Assembly (NCBI GenBank): GCA_017460885.1 | Contig: JAFUAB010000041.1 | Span: forward strand, 1-64,000 | Source: Lachnospiraceae bacterium | GTDB lineage: Bacteria; Bacillota; Clostridia; Lachnospirales; Lachnospiraceae | Reading direction: 5' to 3' | DNA: 64,000 nucleotides | Shown: piece after piece, positions 23,848 to 33,150 of the stretch | Layout of the letters: each line of letters starts with the position of its first letter | Position numbering within the stretch: the first letter of the stretch is position 1 | The notes under the pieces: generated by a model | Seen by the model: the letters and a program-made list of their open reading frames with translations, nothing else | Told to the model about the DNA's origin: nothing | Database searches by the model: none | Program-made: the position numbers and the translations under genes

Positions 23848-24096
23848 CTAAACAGTCGTAATACTAAAGTCTGCATACAGAATCCCATTCCATCCGTTGT
23901 CAGTAGTTCTCATATACTCCAAACCTTGCCCCCTGTGAGTGGCTTTAAAGTTACCGATTTCATCATCGGAGAGAACGGCAACAACATCTCCCTCTAAAAT
24001 GTCGGGATAATCACCATCAAATATTGGATTGCTTATAGCGACCCATTGATCTGGGTACGAATTGACCATCTGGTCCCATGTCATCCTGGTAGGCAT
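23848..24096 (-). CDS. small protein of DUF5678-like type
   Basis: Eighty-two residues from ATG 24096, seven bases after GGAGG. WDQMVNSYPDQWVAISNP...ILEGDVVAVLSDDEIGNF...YMRTTDN resembles short DUF5678-like proteins, in which a KYPdkWVa motif is followed by a strand pair. These are often paired with retropepsin-like proteins, but no protease follows here. It has a good minus promoter at 24146-24174. The assignment is tentative. Confidence 0.55.
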   Translation of the reverse strand: MPTRMTWDQMVNSYPDQWVAISNPIFDGDYPDILEGDVVAVLSDDEIGNFKATHRGQGLEYMRTTDNGWNGILYADFSITTV

Positions 24097-24145
24097 AAGA
24101 TTTACCTCCACATTATGATAGCTTTGATTAAAATCACCCAACTAT

Positions 24146-24174
24146 ATAGTATCATAAACAAGGGCTGTGGACAA
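24146..24174 (-). promoter_or_regulatory. minus promoter of the 23848-24096 gene
   Basis: TTGTCC (24174-24169), 17 bases, TACTAT (24151-24146). Confidence 0.65.
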
Positions 24175-24244
24175 GAGGATTAGCTGTATTTCCTAGGCTT
24201 AAGTGATATCAAATTCAATGCCTGCGCAGCTAGCTGAGAGTGTT

Positions 24245-24373
24245 TTACTCACTCATTATATCATCCATATTCTCAAGCTCCCGGTCGGTCATGGAAGTTA
24301 TATCAGACCTGCTCATGCCGTATGGGAGATGGGATAAGTAGTATTCACGCAAGTCTTTTATATGTTCAGACAT
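24245..24373 (-). CDS. 42-residue hypothetical protein
   Basis: MSEHIKDLREYYLSHLPYGM...SMTDRELENMDDIMSE, a single acidic helical protein 12 bases after the zinc-ribbon gene stop on the same strand. A weak GGGAAAA site precedes it. No family known. Confidence 0.45.
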   Translation of the reverse strand: MSEHIKDLREYYLSHLPYGMSRSDITSMTDRELENMDDIMSE

Positions 24374-24385
24374 TGGTAGTACATA

Positions 24386-24796
24386 TCATTTTCCCTTCGC
24401 TTTCTTGCCATTATTGCTCTTACTGCCTTTAGCTTTCATCGCATTCTGACTCTTATTGGCAGCAGAGGGGATCTCTTTCCCACAGTAGTAGCAGTAAATC
24501 TTATCGCAGCCTTTACGGCTTGTCCTGAAGGACTCCCCACAGGATTTGCATTCGAATATCTCAGTCTCATCGTCTGGATACATTTCAAACGGCTCGTCAT
24601 CCTCCGGTTCTTCATCTTCATCGACCAGTGTTACGCCCATATCATCCCGACGCCACCAGTAGTCTTCTTCATTGTAGTCATCTTCATCATCCCACTCATC
24701 CTCATCATCGGCATCCATATCCACGGAGTGTATTTCATAAGGGCTGAAACCCGTGTGCTGTACTCCGCAGGGATGATGCATCGGCGAGTGAGCCAT
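24386..24796 (-). CDS. acidic protein with C-terminal zinc ribbon
   Basis: A 136-residue protein. Residues 28-85 are extremely acidic (DADDEDEWDDEDDYNEEDY). Residues 88-108 hold ECKSCGESF ... IYCYYCGKEI, a Cys4 zinc ribbon, and the tail is lysine-rich (KSNNGKKAKGK). AAGGA lies three bases before ATG. The layout suggests a nucleic-acid or protein-binding adaptor. Its 5' end overlaps, on the opposite strand, the dubious N-terminal codons of the frame leading into 24892. Confidence 0.6.
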   Translation of the reverse strand: MAHSPMHHPCGVQHTGFSPYEIHSVDMDADDEDEWDDEDDYNEEDYWWRRDDMGVTLVDEDEEPEDDEPFEMYPDDETEIFECKSCGESFRTSRKGCDKIYCYYCGKEIPSAANKSQNAMKAKGSKSNNGKKAKGK

Positions 24797-24891
24797 GAGT
24801 CCTTAAAACTGGGCTTAGTTCCTGCTGTTTCGACTCTGGCGTTTATGACCGGACGGTCTAACCCTGTGATGTTAAATCCCCATACAGTAAG

Positions 24892-25498
24892 CATGATCTT
24901 CAAGTACCTTATCGGGATCCGGTATCTTTGCAGCAAGGAAATAAACAAGAAAAACAGGTACAGGAAATGGGATTATGAACAGTCGGAACAAACTTCTGCG
25001 TACAGGTCAACCGGACGTGACATGGGGAGAGAACTGGGAATGCACCACACGACGGTTGAGAAATATGCAGCCTACGCGGTTGCCGTAAATAAGGTAGCAG
25101 ACCTTGAACCGAAGTTGTTTGAAGCCTTAAAAGCAGGGACATTTACAGTTTCCATGAGAACGATGCTCAAGATGGCATCGGAAGACGGGAGGAGGCTTCA
25201 GGAAGAAAAGCGGCGCTATAGGGAACTGAGTGGGAGAAAGCCTGTGGAAATAAAAGCTCCTTCTGCGGAACAGCCAAAGCCTCTTGCACTGAGGATAAAG
25301 GAAATGCCCGTGCATGATCCGGACATGGAATTAAATGGTCTTGCCTATACAGTTCCCACCTGGACTTCGGCGATAAAACGTGCTTGTGAGAAGACTGATA
25401 TGATGGCGGCATCCCTCGGGGCGAAGAAAAATCTCTCAAACAGCTTAAGTGGACTCCTGGACCAGATAAATATCACGCTGGAGGTGATCGGAGAATGA
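24892..25498 (+). pseudogene. KorB/ParB-like helix-turn-helix protein, 5' end lost
   Basis: The credible part begins FKYLIGIRYLCSKEINKKN and continues DMGRELGMHHTTVEKYAAYA, a helix-turn-helix, followed by helical LFEALKAGTFTVSMRTMLKMA. The open frame extends to 24728, but those codons are antisense to the zinc-ribbon gene and look spurious. The original start therefore seems to have been cut off. The stop overlaps the next start (ATGA), so this and the 25495 gene form a partition-like pair from a plasmid or conjugative element. Confidence 0.55.
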
Positions 25499-26349
25499 AT
25501 GAAAATGAGGGGATGCTTAACGAGCGCCAGAGAAAATGCATACCATCGGTAACTTTTGAGCTGATACCGATAAAGAACCTCGTATCAAATCAGGAATACC
25601 AGAGGGGACTGTCGGAGTGACATATACGGAGTACTCTTGAGGAATTTGATGTATACCAGCTTAATCCCGTGAAGGTCAGCCGACGTGACGGTGTAAATTA
25701 CGTGTTCGACGGTCAACATACGATTGAGATCGTGGCTACGGAGTCAGGATCGCGCGATACGCCTGTCTGGTGCATGATCTATGATGATCTGGCATACAAG
25801 GAGGAAGCCCATATCTTCGCAGACCAGAAGAAGCATGTGAAAAAACTTTCGCCTTATGAGACGTTCAAGGGGCATATCGAGGCAGGAGATGAAAAGCAGC
25901 TGATGATACAGACCATCCTGAAGTCATACGGTCTTGTTGCCGCCGGGACCAAGATACCAAACGGCGTGTGTGCAGTGACCACGCTGGAGCGTATCTATGA
26001 CAAGTTCGGGCAGAGTACGCTCGATACGGTGCTGCGCATAGCAGTTGCCACATGGGAGGGCGAGGACAATTCCCTTTCCGGTAGCATGCTGATGGGCATT
26101 GCGAGGATCGTAGTGGCATACGGTGACCTACTGAAGGAAGACCGTTTCAAGGAGCAGGTGGGAAGGGTGTCAGTCAAGTCCATCATAAGGACAGCAAAGG
26201 AGAGGCGGCCCGGAGCTCTTGGCTTTGCCGAGGCCATGATGATCGCATACAACAATAAGAGCAAAAATGGCCTGTCAATCAGGATGCTCTACGGCGGAAA
26301 GAACATGGCGTATGAGTCGGAAGAGGAAGATGATGCCGGACAGGGATGA
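25495..26349 (+). pseudogene. ParB-like (DUF6551-type) protein with premature stop
   Basis: Starts MNENEGMLNERQRKC, then FELIPIKNLVSNQEYQRGLSE, a TGA at 25618-25620, and in the same frame HIRSTLEEFDVYQLNPVKVSRRDGVNYVFDGQHTIEI, a ParB/Srx-type nuclease-like fold with its DGQH motif. A CGA to TGA change would explain the stop. The remaining 230 codons are intact and could restart at GTG 25669. It is coupled to the preceding gene. Length without the stop is about 284 residues. Confidence 0.65.
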
Positions 26350-26442
26350 GCCGGGCCGATTATACTACAGGTTCAATGACAGGGAAGATGCATTATTCTA
26401 AAATTATTTCAGAACACAAAGCGGATTGCAAAGGAGGCGAAT

Positions 26443-27102
26443 ATGGCAGATAAAATGTTAGTCACACAGGCTTTGGATGAGAGGGATCTTCTGGTCAAGA
26501 AGATCGGGGACAAGATCAAAAAGGCGTCATTTACCGATGTGAAAAAGCACAACGAGGAAAAAGTGATGGAGGCCAGGCTTACAGAAGATGACTATAAGAA
26601 GAATGCCGAAAGTGCCTATCAGCAGATCTTGGATCTGATCAACAGGTTCCAGAAGATCGATGCGGCGATCGTGGCATCCAATGCTTCCACGATGATCCAC
26701 ACATCCTTCGGGGATTATACCGTGGCGGGTGCGATCTCTCTAAGGAGCAGGATGCGGGGAACCGGAAGCTTCGATGAAGCGGCGGATTTTGAACAGCTAC
26801 TGTATGACAAGATGAAGTCTGAAATGGACAACCGCCTTGTTATGATGGAGAGCAAAAACAAACAGCTGGAGACAACGGCGGAGAGCATGAGACTAAGCAT
26901 CCTTGGCAAGGATTCCAAGACTAAGGATGACAAGCCCTTAGAGGTTGTTGCGACTTATGTAAAGGAGAATACGACAGAGCTTGTGGATCCACTGGATATA
27001 AAGAAAAAGATCGAGGAGATCAGTGAAAAGAGGGACAAACTTTTGTCGGAACTGGACACCCAGATTAAGGTTTCAAATGCAACGACATTTATAGAGATAT
27101 GA
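26443..27102 (+). CDS. DIP1984/septicolysin-like protein
   Basis: A 219-residue protein starting MADKMLVTQALDERDLLVKK after GGAGGCGAAT. It is largely helical, with YQQILDLINRFQKIDAAIVASNASTMI and, near the end, a KKKIEEISEKRDKLLSELDTQI coiled coil and VSNATTF. This is the pattern of the DIP1984/septicolysin family, of unknown function despite the toxin-derived name. A fragment of a relative lies at 28098-28307. The opening bases recur at 34183 (MADKMLT, then stops). Confidence 0.65.
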   Translation: MADKMLVTQALDERDLLVKKIGDKIKKASFTDVKKHNEEKVMEARLTEDDYKKNAESAYQQILDLINRFQKIDAAIVASNASTMIHTSFGDYTVAGAISLRSRMRGTGSFDEAADFEQLLYDKMKSEMDNRLVMMESKNKQLETTAESMRLSILGKDSKTKDDKPLEVVATYVKENTTELVDPLDIKKKIEEISEKRDKLLSELDTQIKVSNATTFIEI

Positions 27103-27359
27103 TGTTTTTGCCTGCAGCACGAAAGCTTTAAACCCGGTTCCCCCGGCAGCGGGGTTATGCTGTCTGTAAATTCAGATCGATATGCAGGCATAGCGATATG
27201 CCGAAACCCATGGTACAGGTTTTGCGTGCTGAGCCGGTTGACGCAAAGTTTTCCTCATGGCTGTGCTGCAGGCGTTTTTAATAATGTTTTTTTATTCAGA
27301 AGGCATAAGAATGTTTGTTGCCACACGGGAGACAGATGGGAAGCGTAAAGGAGGCAGGC
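27103..27359. other. intergenic stretch with GC-rich hairpin
   Basis: AACCCGGTTCCCCCGGCAGCGGGGTT near 27130 can fold; the rest shows no gene. A T-rich run near 27280 precedes the next gene's AAAGGAGG site. Confidence 0.4.
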
Positions 27360-27935
27360 ATGTCTAAGGAAAAGGCTATGCCGGTTATTACGGCAAAAGA
27401 GCTGGGAACACATATCAATGATGAGGATTTCTCAGAGCGGTTCGGAGATCCTGTGGAAGTTGTGGCGGATGGCGACAGAAGATACGCCTGCATGACGAAG
27501 AATCTGTATGACAGAATAGCCGTGGAAACCGATGACAGGGATTATGAGGTCAAATACTGGATCTATGAGCTTGAATTTTCTGAAACAGGCAAACTTCTGC
27601 TCGACAATGCATGTACCATTGCCGGAATGAGTATGGAGGAATTTGCCTACAATGCACTATGGCAGGCCATGCGGATGGCGAAGAAGGATCCGGAAGGTTT
27701 CAAGAGGATGCATGAGAAACACCTTGCCGAAAGAGCTGCATCGGATATCACAGAGGATATGGTGAGACTGGTAAGGTATTACCCTGTATATTGGGACGAA
27801 ACGGAAGCACAGGCGCATGACAGATGTCTACGCGAAGAGATGGAAGCACCTGAGCGGGAGATGGAGGCCAAAATGACAGAAACGGATGGTAAGAATGATG
27901 GGATGGAGAAACCGGAAACTTTCAAAGATAAATGA
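27360..27935 (+). CDS. Phd-like N-terminal domain protein, hypothetical
   Basis: A 191-residue protein from ATG 27360 after AAAGGAGG. Residues 8-55 (VITAKELGTHINDEDFSERFGDPVEVVADGDRRYACM) look like a prevent-host-death (Phd/YefM) fold. Residues 75-110 (LLLDNACTIAGMSMEEFAYNALWQAMR) look like a ribbon-helix-helix-type segment. The tail is charged. It may be a DNA-binding regulator or orphan antitoxin; no toxin gene is adjacent. Confidence 0.5.
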   Translation: MSKEKAMPVITAKELGTHINDEDFSERFGDPVEVVADGDRRYACMTKNLYDRIAVETDDRDYEVKYWIYELEFSETGKLLLDNACTIAGMSMEEFAYNALWQAMRMAKKDPEGFKRMHEKHLAERAASDITEDMVRLVRYYPVYWDETEAQAHDRCLREEMEAPEREMEAKMTETDGKNDGMEKPETFKDK

Positions 27936-27951
27936 TTTATAGGGGAAGTCT

Positions 27952-28098
27952 ATGAATATCAGATACAGGTATAAGGATACAGAATTCCATATAAGAGAAT
28001 ACCATCGGGAAAACGAACGTCCGTATGCTGAGATCATTGGTCTGGTTTCATACGGAAATGAGGTATGCGTGCCTTCTACAGTAAGGTATGCAGGATAA
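27952..28098 (+). CDS. 48-residue hypothetical protein
   Basis: MNIRYRYKDTEFHIREYHRE...VSYGNEVCVPSTVRYAG after AGGGGAAG. Too short to classify. Confidence 0.4.
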   Translation: MNIRYRYKDTEFHIREYHRENERPYAEIIGLVSYGNEVCVPSTVRYAG

Positions 28099-28307
28099 AG
28101 CATGCGATCAATGTTTCTAATGCAAGTGCTTCTATTGATATCGGTGGTGAGATCATGAGCGTGGATGTCATACTTATCCGCATGTCACAGCTTAGCAAGC
28201 GCCGGAATATGCTTGATAAGATGCGAAAACAGCTGCCGAAAGCGAGGGTGAATGACACATACGGTATACGGAAAGGCGCTGCAGAGTACCCTGACGGTTT
28301 TCTGTGA
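28098..28307 (+). pseudogene. middle fragment of a DIP1984-like gene
   Basis: INVSNASASIDIGGEIMSVDVILIRMSQLSKRRNMLDKMRK fits the segment that follows VSNATTF in full-length DIP1984 proteins, so it is a piece left over from another copy of that family. Confidence 0.5.
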
Positions 28308-28479
28308 CAAGGCAGATGATCTGATGAAGAAAAAGATCGAAGAGACACAGATTTCAGAGATTGAGCCGGGAGTTCATATACTTCCGGAATATGAGGGATT
28401 TCCGGTATATCTGATAGAAGTGACAAAGATGCAGGGCTCATGCAGCATTTTGGATAAGCTGTTTCAAATGAGATTTTGA
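28288..28479 (+). pseudogene. fragment of unknown gene
   Basis: About 60 codons ending TQISEIEPGVHILPEYEGFPVYLIEVTKMQG...FQMRF. No start signal; partly overlaps the previous fragment in another frame. Confidence 0.3.
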
Positions 28480-28515
28480 TGGTGACAAGGGATGATAGTT
28501 TTAGGGAGTAAGGCG

Positions 28516-29676
28516 ATGACAAGGGGGATCGTATATCTGATAGATGAAAGAGGCGGGGGCTATAAGACAGTAGTGTTCAGAGGCGATATGTACCTCACGC
28601 TTCCATGTGGACATGGCGCAGAGATCATAGAGGCATTTTTGCACCGGGAAATAGAAACTGATAACGATCTTGTAAAGTTTACGAAAGATGCTTTTCACAA
28701 GTGGTTTGGAGTTGAATTTGAAGGACTGGATGACCCAGACTGCCCGGACGAAGAAACAGATGATGATATCTATTATGACGAGTATGGTGAAGAAATCATA
28801 ACAGGTCTTGGAAAGATATCAGAGCTGGATATTGGAGATTCTTTCGTAGATTACAGCTATATCATGAACCTTTCAGAAAGCGGGATAAGCGTCAAACTCA
28901 AGGATAGCACACTTTCTGTCGACAGAGCTGAGATGCTGGTCATAAATTATGACAGTGTTCTCGGCAAGATTAAACGCAGCGATGGGGATATAAAGGTTAT
29001 ACTCTCTGATGATGAAACAAAACTCATCACGGATGCACTGGATTTTTATAACAGGATTTTCATCGGTCAGTATGACAGGATCGAGAGTATTATCACTTGG
29101 TGGAATCTGAACGGTGGTAATCCCGCGCAGAGAGATGCATATACAAGGAAAAATCTGCTTGAAGCCATAAGGAGCAGAATGTTCAGGGATACAGATATAG
29201 CGCGTGTCGGATTAAGCGGCAGCCTCGGCATCTGGAATCCTCTTACTGATATCAGAGCCAAAGACGGCTATGGCATACAGCAGGTAATGAGATATAAGAG
29301 AGCGTTAGTACAGAACCCGGGTGATACATGGTCTGTGGATCACGGCGAACCGATAATAAAGGGATCGCTGCCGGAGATAGGCTGTGAATATCTCAAAAAT
29401 GGAGAATCGGGTACGGAGACGATCAAGGTAAATACCGGGCATTTAAAAATCATCAATGATGCCCTTATGGTATATGAACGGCTTTACGATTTGAAGATAC
29501 GAAAACTGTTTGAATATTTCACGGATGATGCAGTCTGCTTTGATATTGCATCCATACTGGACAGGATGTATGCGGGGACACAGAGGGATAAGAAGACGTC
29601 TGACTTGATACTTGCCCTTCGGAAGAAAATGATCCTTGCCGGAGCAGAAGATGTGGATGATGGCATTGCCCTTTGA
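28516..29676 (+). CDS. hypothetical protein
   Basis: A 386-residue soluble protein. ATG 28516 is preferred (AGGGAG ahead); ATG 28492 is an alternative. The N-terminal 60 residues form a strand-rich unit (IVYLIDERGGGYKTVVFRGDMYL). An acidic patch (DDPDCPDEETDDD) separates it from the remainder, which has two similar segments (LSDDETKLITDALDFYNRIF and NTGHLKIINDALMVYERLY), perhaps an internal repeat. No family recognised. Confidence 0.6.
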   Translation: MTRGIVYLIDERGGGYKTVVFRGDMYLTLPCGHGAEIIEAFLHREIETDNDLVKFTKDAFHKWFGVEFEGLDDPDCPDEETDDDIYYDEYGEEIITGLGKISELDIGDSFVDYSYIMNLSESGISVKLKDSTLSVDRAEMLVINYDSVLGKIKRSDGDIKVILSDDETKLITDALDFYNRIFIGQYDRIESIITWWNLNGGNPAQRDAYTRKNLLEAIRSRMFRDTDIARVGLSGSLGIWNPLTDIRAKDGYGIQQVMRYKRALVQNPGDTWSVDHGEPIIKGSLPEIGCEYLKNGESGTETIKVNTGHLKIINDALMVYERLYDLKIRKLFEYFTDDAVCFDIASILDRMYAGTQRDKKTSDLILALRKKMILAGAEDVDDGIAL

Positions 29677-29757
29677 TGGACAAATCGGATGGAATATGGC
29701 TTTGACCACAGTCTGGAGAGGAAACTATACGCAAAGCGGTAAAGAAATTAGTGTGAA

Positions 29758-29850
29758 AATGAGATAGCGGTTCTTGAAAGTGTATTTGAAGCGATCAATG
29801 TGGACTATGACAGGATAGAGGATACGTTCCGCGATAACCAGAGGAGATAA
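29758..29850 (+). pseudogene. C-terminal remnant of unknown gene
   Basis: Thirty codons, NEIAVLESVFEAINVDYDRI..., ending 3 bases before the next start. Confidence 0.3.
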
Positions 29851-29853
29851 GGG

Positions 29854-30723
29854 ATGTGGAAAGATCATAAAACACTTAACAGAATACCGGAAAGCATATC
29901 AGGAATGTCCATAGATGGAGACCATAAACCTTATCCATACTATGTAAGATATAATGGGCTTATGAAAGAGGATTCTGCATTGGAATACAGTACAGAGAAG
30001 CCGGAAAAAGAGAAGATACCAGAAGAACTATATCAAACTTCTGCGGGTCGGATAGAAATGTATGAAGAGGGAGAGTTCGGCGGATGCCTCAAAATCGGAG
30101 GGAGGCATATCTGTAACGGAAACTTCTCAACCATTTTTGAGTATAACGGTGAAAAGTATGTCGTTGACAGTCTTGCTCATATGGGTACCCACAGATTTGG
30201 ATTGATCCGCGTAAATGATGACGGAACTACAGAAATGATATACAGAACAGACGATAATAATCCGTTTGGATATTTTTTCAGCAGTGGCGGAGCAATGGCA
30301 GCCTACTATATCGGGAAGAGCATAATAGAAACAGAGGCAGTGTTCTTTCTATGCACTGGATATGAAAACCCGAGGTTTACATGGCCGGGGGACGACAAAG
30401 AAAAGAACGAAACAGATCTGTCTGAACGGAATAAGAAGTTTCAGAGGATAAGGTTTCTTCTCATATTTGATTCGCATAGAGAGAAAGAGAAGCAGTTCAT
30501 TCGGATAAACCTGCCGGATTCATTGGAGTTTTCCTATGTGAATTCCATTTGGTCTGATGGAGTCATGCTTGCGATCGGTTGTGATAAAGAAGTTATCATG
30601 GTGCATCTTCCCGATATGGACATCGAATACTGGACAGGTTTGGATAAGGATCTGGTTGAGAGGCTGCTTAAGAAGAAGCACAGGCGATGGGACATTTGGG
30701 AAACACAGAGGGTGCCTGGTTGA
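29854..30723 (+). CDS. hypothetical protein, possibly beta-propeller-like
   Basis: A 289-residue protein after GGAGATAAGG. From about residue 60 it shows alternating short strands (EYNGEKYVVDSLAHMG, LIRVNDDGTTEMIYR, YYIGKSIIETEAVFFLC, FLLIFDSHREKEKQ, MLAIGCDKEVIMVHLPD), compatible with a propeller-like fold. No family recognised. It ends 29 bases before the Thg1-like gene and may share its transcript. Confidence 0.5.
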   Translation: MWKDHKTLNRIPESISGMSIDGDHKPYPYYVRYNGLMKEDSALEYSTEKPEKEKIPEELYQTSAGRIEMYEEGEFGGCLKIGGRHICNGNFSTIFEYNGEKYVVDSLAHMGTHRFGLIRVNDDGTTEMIYRTDDNNPFGYFFSSGGAMAAYYIGKSIIETEAVFFLCTGYENPRFTWPGDDKEKNETDLSERNKKFQRIRFLLIFDSHREKEKQFIRINLPDSLEFSYVNSIWSDGVMLAIGCDKEVIMVHLPDMDIEYWTGLDKDLVERLLKKKHRRWDIWETQRVPG

Positions 30724-30752
30724 TTAAAAGACAGCTGTTTCAGCGGAGAAAT

Positions 30753-31562
30753 ATGAGATTCGATGATTTTGACAAAGAAATGAGGGTATACGAGGAATCG
30801 CTCGACCAATATATCCTGCCGGATATGTATATAGCAGCGAGACTGGATGGAAGATCCTTTACGAAGCTCACAAAGGAGGTGTGCCGGTTTGAGACACCGT
30901 TCGATGTGAGATTCCGGGATCTTATGGTCGATACGACCAAAGCGCTTATGGACTGCGGATTCAGGATCATCTATGGTTATACGGAATCAGATGAGATCTC
31001 GCTTTTATTCCATCCGAAGGATGATACGTTCGGAAGAAAGGTCAGAAAGATAAATACAACGCTGTCAGGTGAGGCAAGTGCAGCTTTTTCGCTATCGCTT
31101 GGGAAGCCTGCAACCTTTGACTGCCGCGTGATCCCCTTGCCGAACATGGAGCGTGTGATTGACTATTTTGCATGGCGGCAGGAGGATTCCCATCGGAATT
31201 CGCTTAACAGTTGGTGTTATTGGACGCTTAGAAAAGAAGGCATGAGCAAGCGCAAGGCCACATCACAGCTTTCAGGCAAGAGTGTCAGCTATAAGAACGA
31301 GCTTCTGTTTCAGAGGGGTATCAACTATAATGATCTCCCTACCTGGCAGAGGCGCGGTGTGGGAGTATATTACCAGTATGACGAGAAAGAAGGCTTTAAT
31401 CCGATAAAGAAGGAAAAAGAAACGGCTCTGCGCAGGGAACTGTTTGTGGATTACGAGATACCGTATGGCAGGCAATACAGGGATTTTCTGGATTTGGAAA
31501 TATTGTCTGAAAATGACGCTGATGAGATAACCGATAGCATTTGGGGGAATCAGGTGCTATGA
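30753..31562 (+). CDS. Thg1-like 3'-5' RNA polymerase (tRNA-His guanylyltransferase family)
   Basis: A 269-residue protein. AARLDGRSFTKLTK (Asp32) and IIYGYTESDEISLLF (Asp80, Glu81) are the two metal-binding motifs of Thg1, which adds nucleotides in the 3'-5' direction. SLNSWCYWTLRKEGMS matches the conserved helix after the catalytic core. Eukaryotic Thg1 adds G-1 to tRNA-His; bacterial Thg1-like proteins repair 5'-truncated tRNAs. ATG 30753 follows CGGAG. Its stop overlaps the start of the metallophosphoesterase (ATGA), so the two are translationally coupled. Such genes are sporadic in bacteria, in keeping with transfer. Confidence 0.9.
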   Translation: MRFDDFDKEMRVYEESLDQYILPDMYIAARLDGRSFTKLTKEVCRFETPFDVRFRDLMVDTTKALMDCGFRIIYGYTESDEISLLFHPKDDTFGRKVRKINTTLSGEASAAFSLSLGKPATFDCRVIPLPNMERVIDYFAWRQEDSHRNSLNSWCYWTLRKEGMSKRKATSQLSGKSVSYKNELLFQRGINYNDLPTWQRRGVGVYYQYDEKEGFNPIKKEKETALRRELFVDYEIPYGRQYRDFLDLEILSENDADEITDSIWGNQVL

Positions 31563-32296
31563 AAGTCATTGTGATCCCGGACATCCACTTAAAGCCGTGG
31601 ATATTTGACCGGGCAGATGAGATTATGAAAAAGGAAATGGCGGACAGGGCAGTCTGTCTGATGGATATCGCCGACGACTGGGGGATGGAATTGCATATCA
31701 AACGGTATGAGGAGAGCTATGACCGCGCCATCGCATTTGCCAAAGCTCACCCAAATACTCTGTGGTGCTATGGAAACCACGATGTAAGCTATGTCTGGGG
31801 GAAGTTGGAAACGGGATATTCCGCATACGCAGAAGCGACAGTCAGGTCAAAGCTTAAGGAACTGGAGAAAACGCTTCCGGGTCCCGCTCAGATAGCATTC
31901 GTTCATCGTATTGAAAAAGTGATCTTCTCGCACGGCGGCATAACAACAGATTTTGTACGATGGATAGATGGGAGTCAGAGCATAGACCTTATGGAGTGCG
32001 GTATAGAAGATGTGATCACGGCGATAAACGCCGTATCGGTCGAATATCTGTGGAATGATATATCCCCATTGTGGACAAGGCCGCAGTATGGAAGCCTTGA
32101 AATCTTCCGAAATGACGAATTTATGCAGGTGGTTGGGCATACGCCGGTCGAAAGGGTTTTTGAAAAAGATGGTGTCATATCGACAGATGTCTTTTCAACA
32201 TATCGTGATGGCAGACAGATTGGCGAATCATGTATGATTGTAATCGATACAGAAACCGGAGATTATGAAAAGCATATGGTGAACGGAGCACCATGA
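31559..32296 (+). CDS. calcineurin-like metallophosphoesterase
   Basis: A 245-residue protein. Metal ligands are visible in order: PDIH (Asp8, His10), MDIADD (Asp36/39), CYGNHD (Asn73, His74), FSHGG (His125) and VVGHTP near 184. The second motif reads MDIADD where GDxxD is usual, so one metal site may be altered. Family members dephosphorylate nucleotides, proteins or RNA ends. Coupling to the Thg1-like gene suggests trimming of RNA termini before or after 3'-5' repair, which is my inference. Confidence 0.85.
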   Translation: MKVIVIPDIHLKPWIFDRADEIMKKEMADRAVCLMDIADDWGMELHIKRYEESYDRAIAFAKAHPNTLWCYGNHDVSYVWGKLETGYSAYAEATVRSKLKELEKTLPGPAQIAFVHRIEKVIFSHGGITTDFVRWIDGSQSIDLMECGIEDVITAINAVSVEYLWNDISPLWTRPQYGSLEIFRNDEFMQVVGHTPVERVFEKDGVISTDVFSTYRDGRQIGESCMIVIDTETGDYEKHMVNGAP

Positions 32297-32359
32297 GGAG
32301 TGGAGGATGATGAGACAGCTTATGGGCGGAGCAGAGGGTTAAAAGCAGGAGGCAGGATT

Positions 32360-32866
32360 ATGGGAAGGTTCAGTTTCAAGACAGGTACATTCAGCAGTGA
32401 CAGAAGACCGATTTTTACAAGCAACGGAATGCGGGTGCTGTTTGCCACGGGGAGCGCTACGCAGGTGTCGTTGTTAGAACCGGAGGTGTTGGAGGAAAAG
32501 TATGGAGCGGAGCTGGTTCTTGATAATGTTAAGCTCGATCCATACTGGCAGATCGGTGAGTGTAACGGCGGTATATACAGACTGTCACATTTTCCGATTG
32601 ACGGAACAGACTATGATTACCAGGGGTTATATGTGTTCAACACTCCGCAAACAGAGGAGCACAAGAAAGCGTGTGAGGATCCGAATGTGGATGCGGTTGG
32701 CAAGGTGTGCGACATAATAATCGGAATGAATCTGTTTGATGGAAGCGGAAAGGACTTTGAAGAGTGGTATTTTGACATTGCAGAAGATACTACAGATGCC
32801 GTAAAAAGAGCAAATGAGGTTTTACAGGCTGTCATTGATGAGCTGAAGGGAACCTCAAATGGATGA
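32360..32866 (+). CDS. hypothetical protein
   Basis: A 168-residue protein; ATG 32360 follows AGGAGG at eight bases. The N-terminal half is strand-rich (FSFKTGTFSSDRRPIF...MRVLFATGSATQVSLL); the C-terminal helix is EEWYFDIAEDTTDAVKRANEVLQ. No family known. Overlaps the next gene by 8 bases; likely the same operon as the phosphoesterase. Confidence 0.55.
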   Translation: MGRFSFKTGTFSSDRRPIFTSNGMRVLFATGSATQVSLLEPEVLEEKYGAELVLDNVKLDPYWQIGECNGGIYRLSHFPIDGTDYDYQGLYVFNTPQTEEHKKACEDPNVDAVGKVCDIIIGMNLFDGSGKDFEEWYFDIAEDTTDAVKRANEVLQAVIDELKGTSNG

Positions 32867-33092
32867 GGATGGTTATATGCCGGAAAACGGGAAAAGAGCG
32901 GAGAACTCCATAGAAAATGCAGCTCGATATACAACCAGAGATTATTCCAGGCCGATCGTGTTGAACCTTCGTGGGATAGAGGGACTTCGGACATATCTTA
33001 AAATAATCACGACACCGGCGAAGAAATATGACGCTGCCAAGGCAAAGGAAATTGCGGCAGAGAATCTGCGGAGGCAGGGGTTGGATGTATGA
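32859..33092 (+). CDS. 77-residue hypothetical protein
   Basis: MDEDGYMPENGKRAEN...YSRPIVLNLRGIEGLRTYLKII...AKEIAAENLRRQGLDV; a basic helical C-terminus. It overlaps both neighbours by 8 bases, a tight coupling pattern. Confidence 0.5.
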   Translation: MDEDGYMPENGKRAENSIENAARYTTRDYSRPIVLNLRGIEGLRTYLKIITTPAKKYDAAKAKEIAAENLRRQGLDV

Positions 33093-33150
33093 GAATCAAA
33101 TGTCTGAAGGTGATGAGTATGACGAGGACAATGAGACGCAGGATGAGTGA
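33085..33150 (+). CDS. 21-residue acidic ORF
   Basis: MYENQMSEGDEYDEDNETQDE, with its ATG overlapping the previous stop and its stop abutting the next ATG. It may be a real micro-protein in the coupled chain or only a linker frame. Confidence 0.3.
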   Translation: MYENQMSEGDEYDEDNETQDE

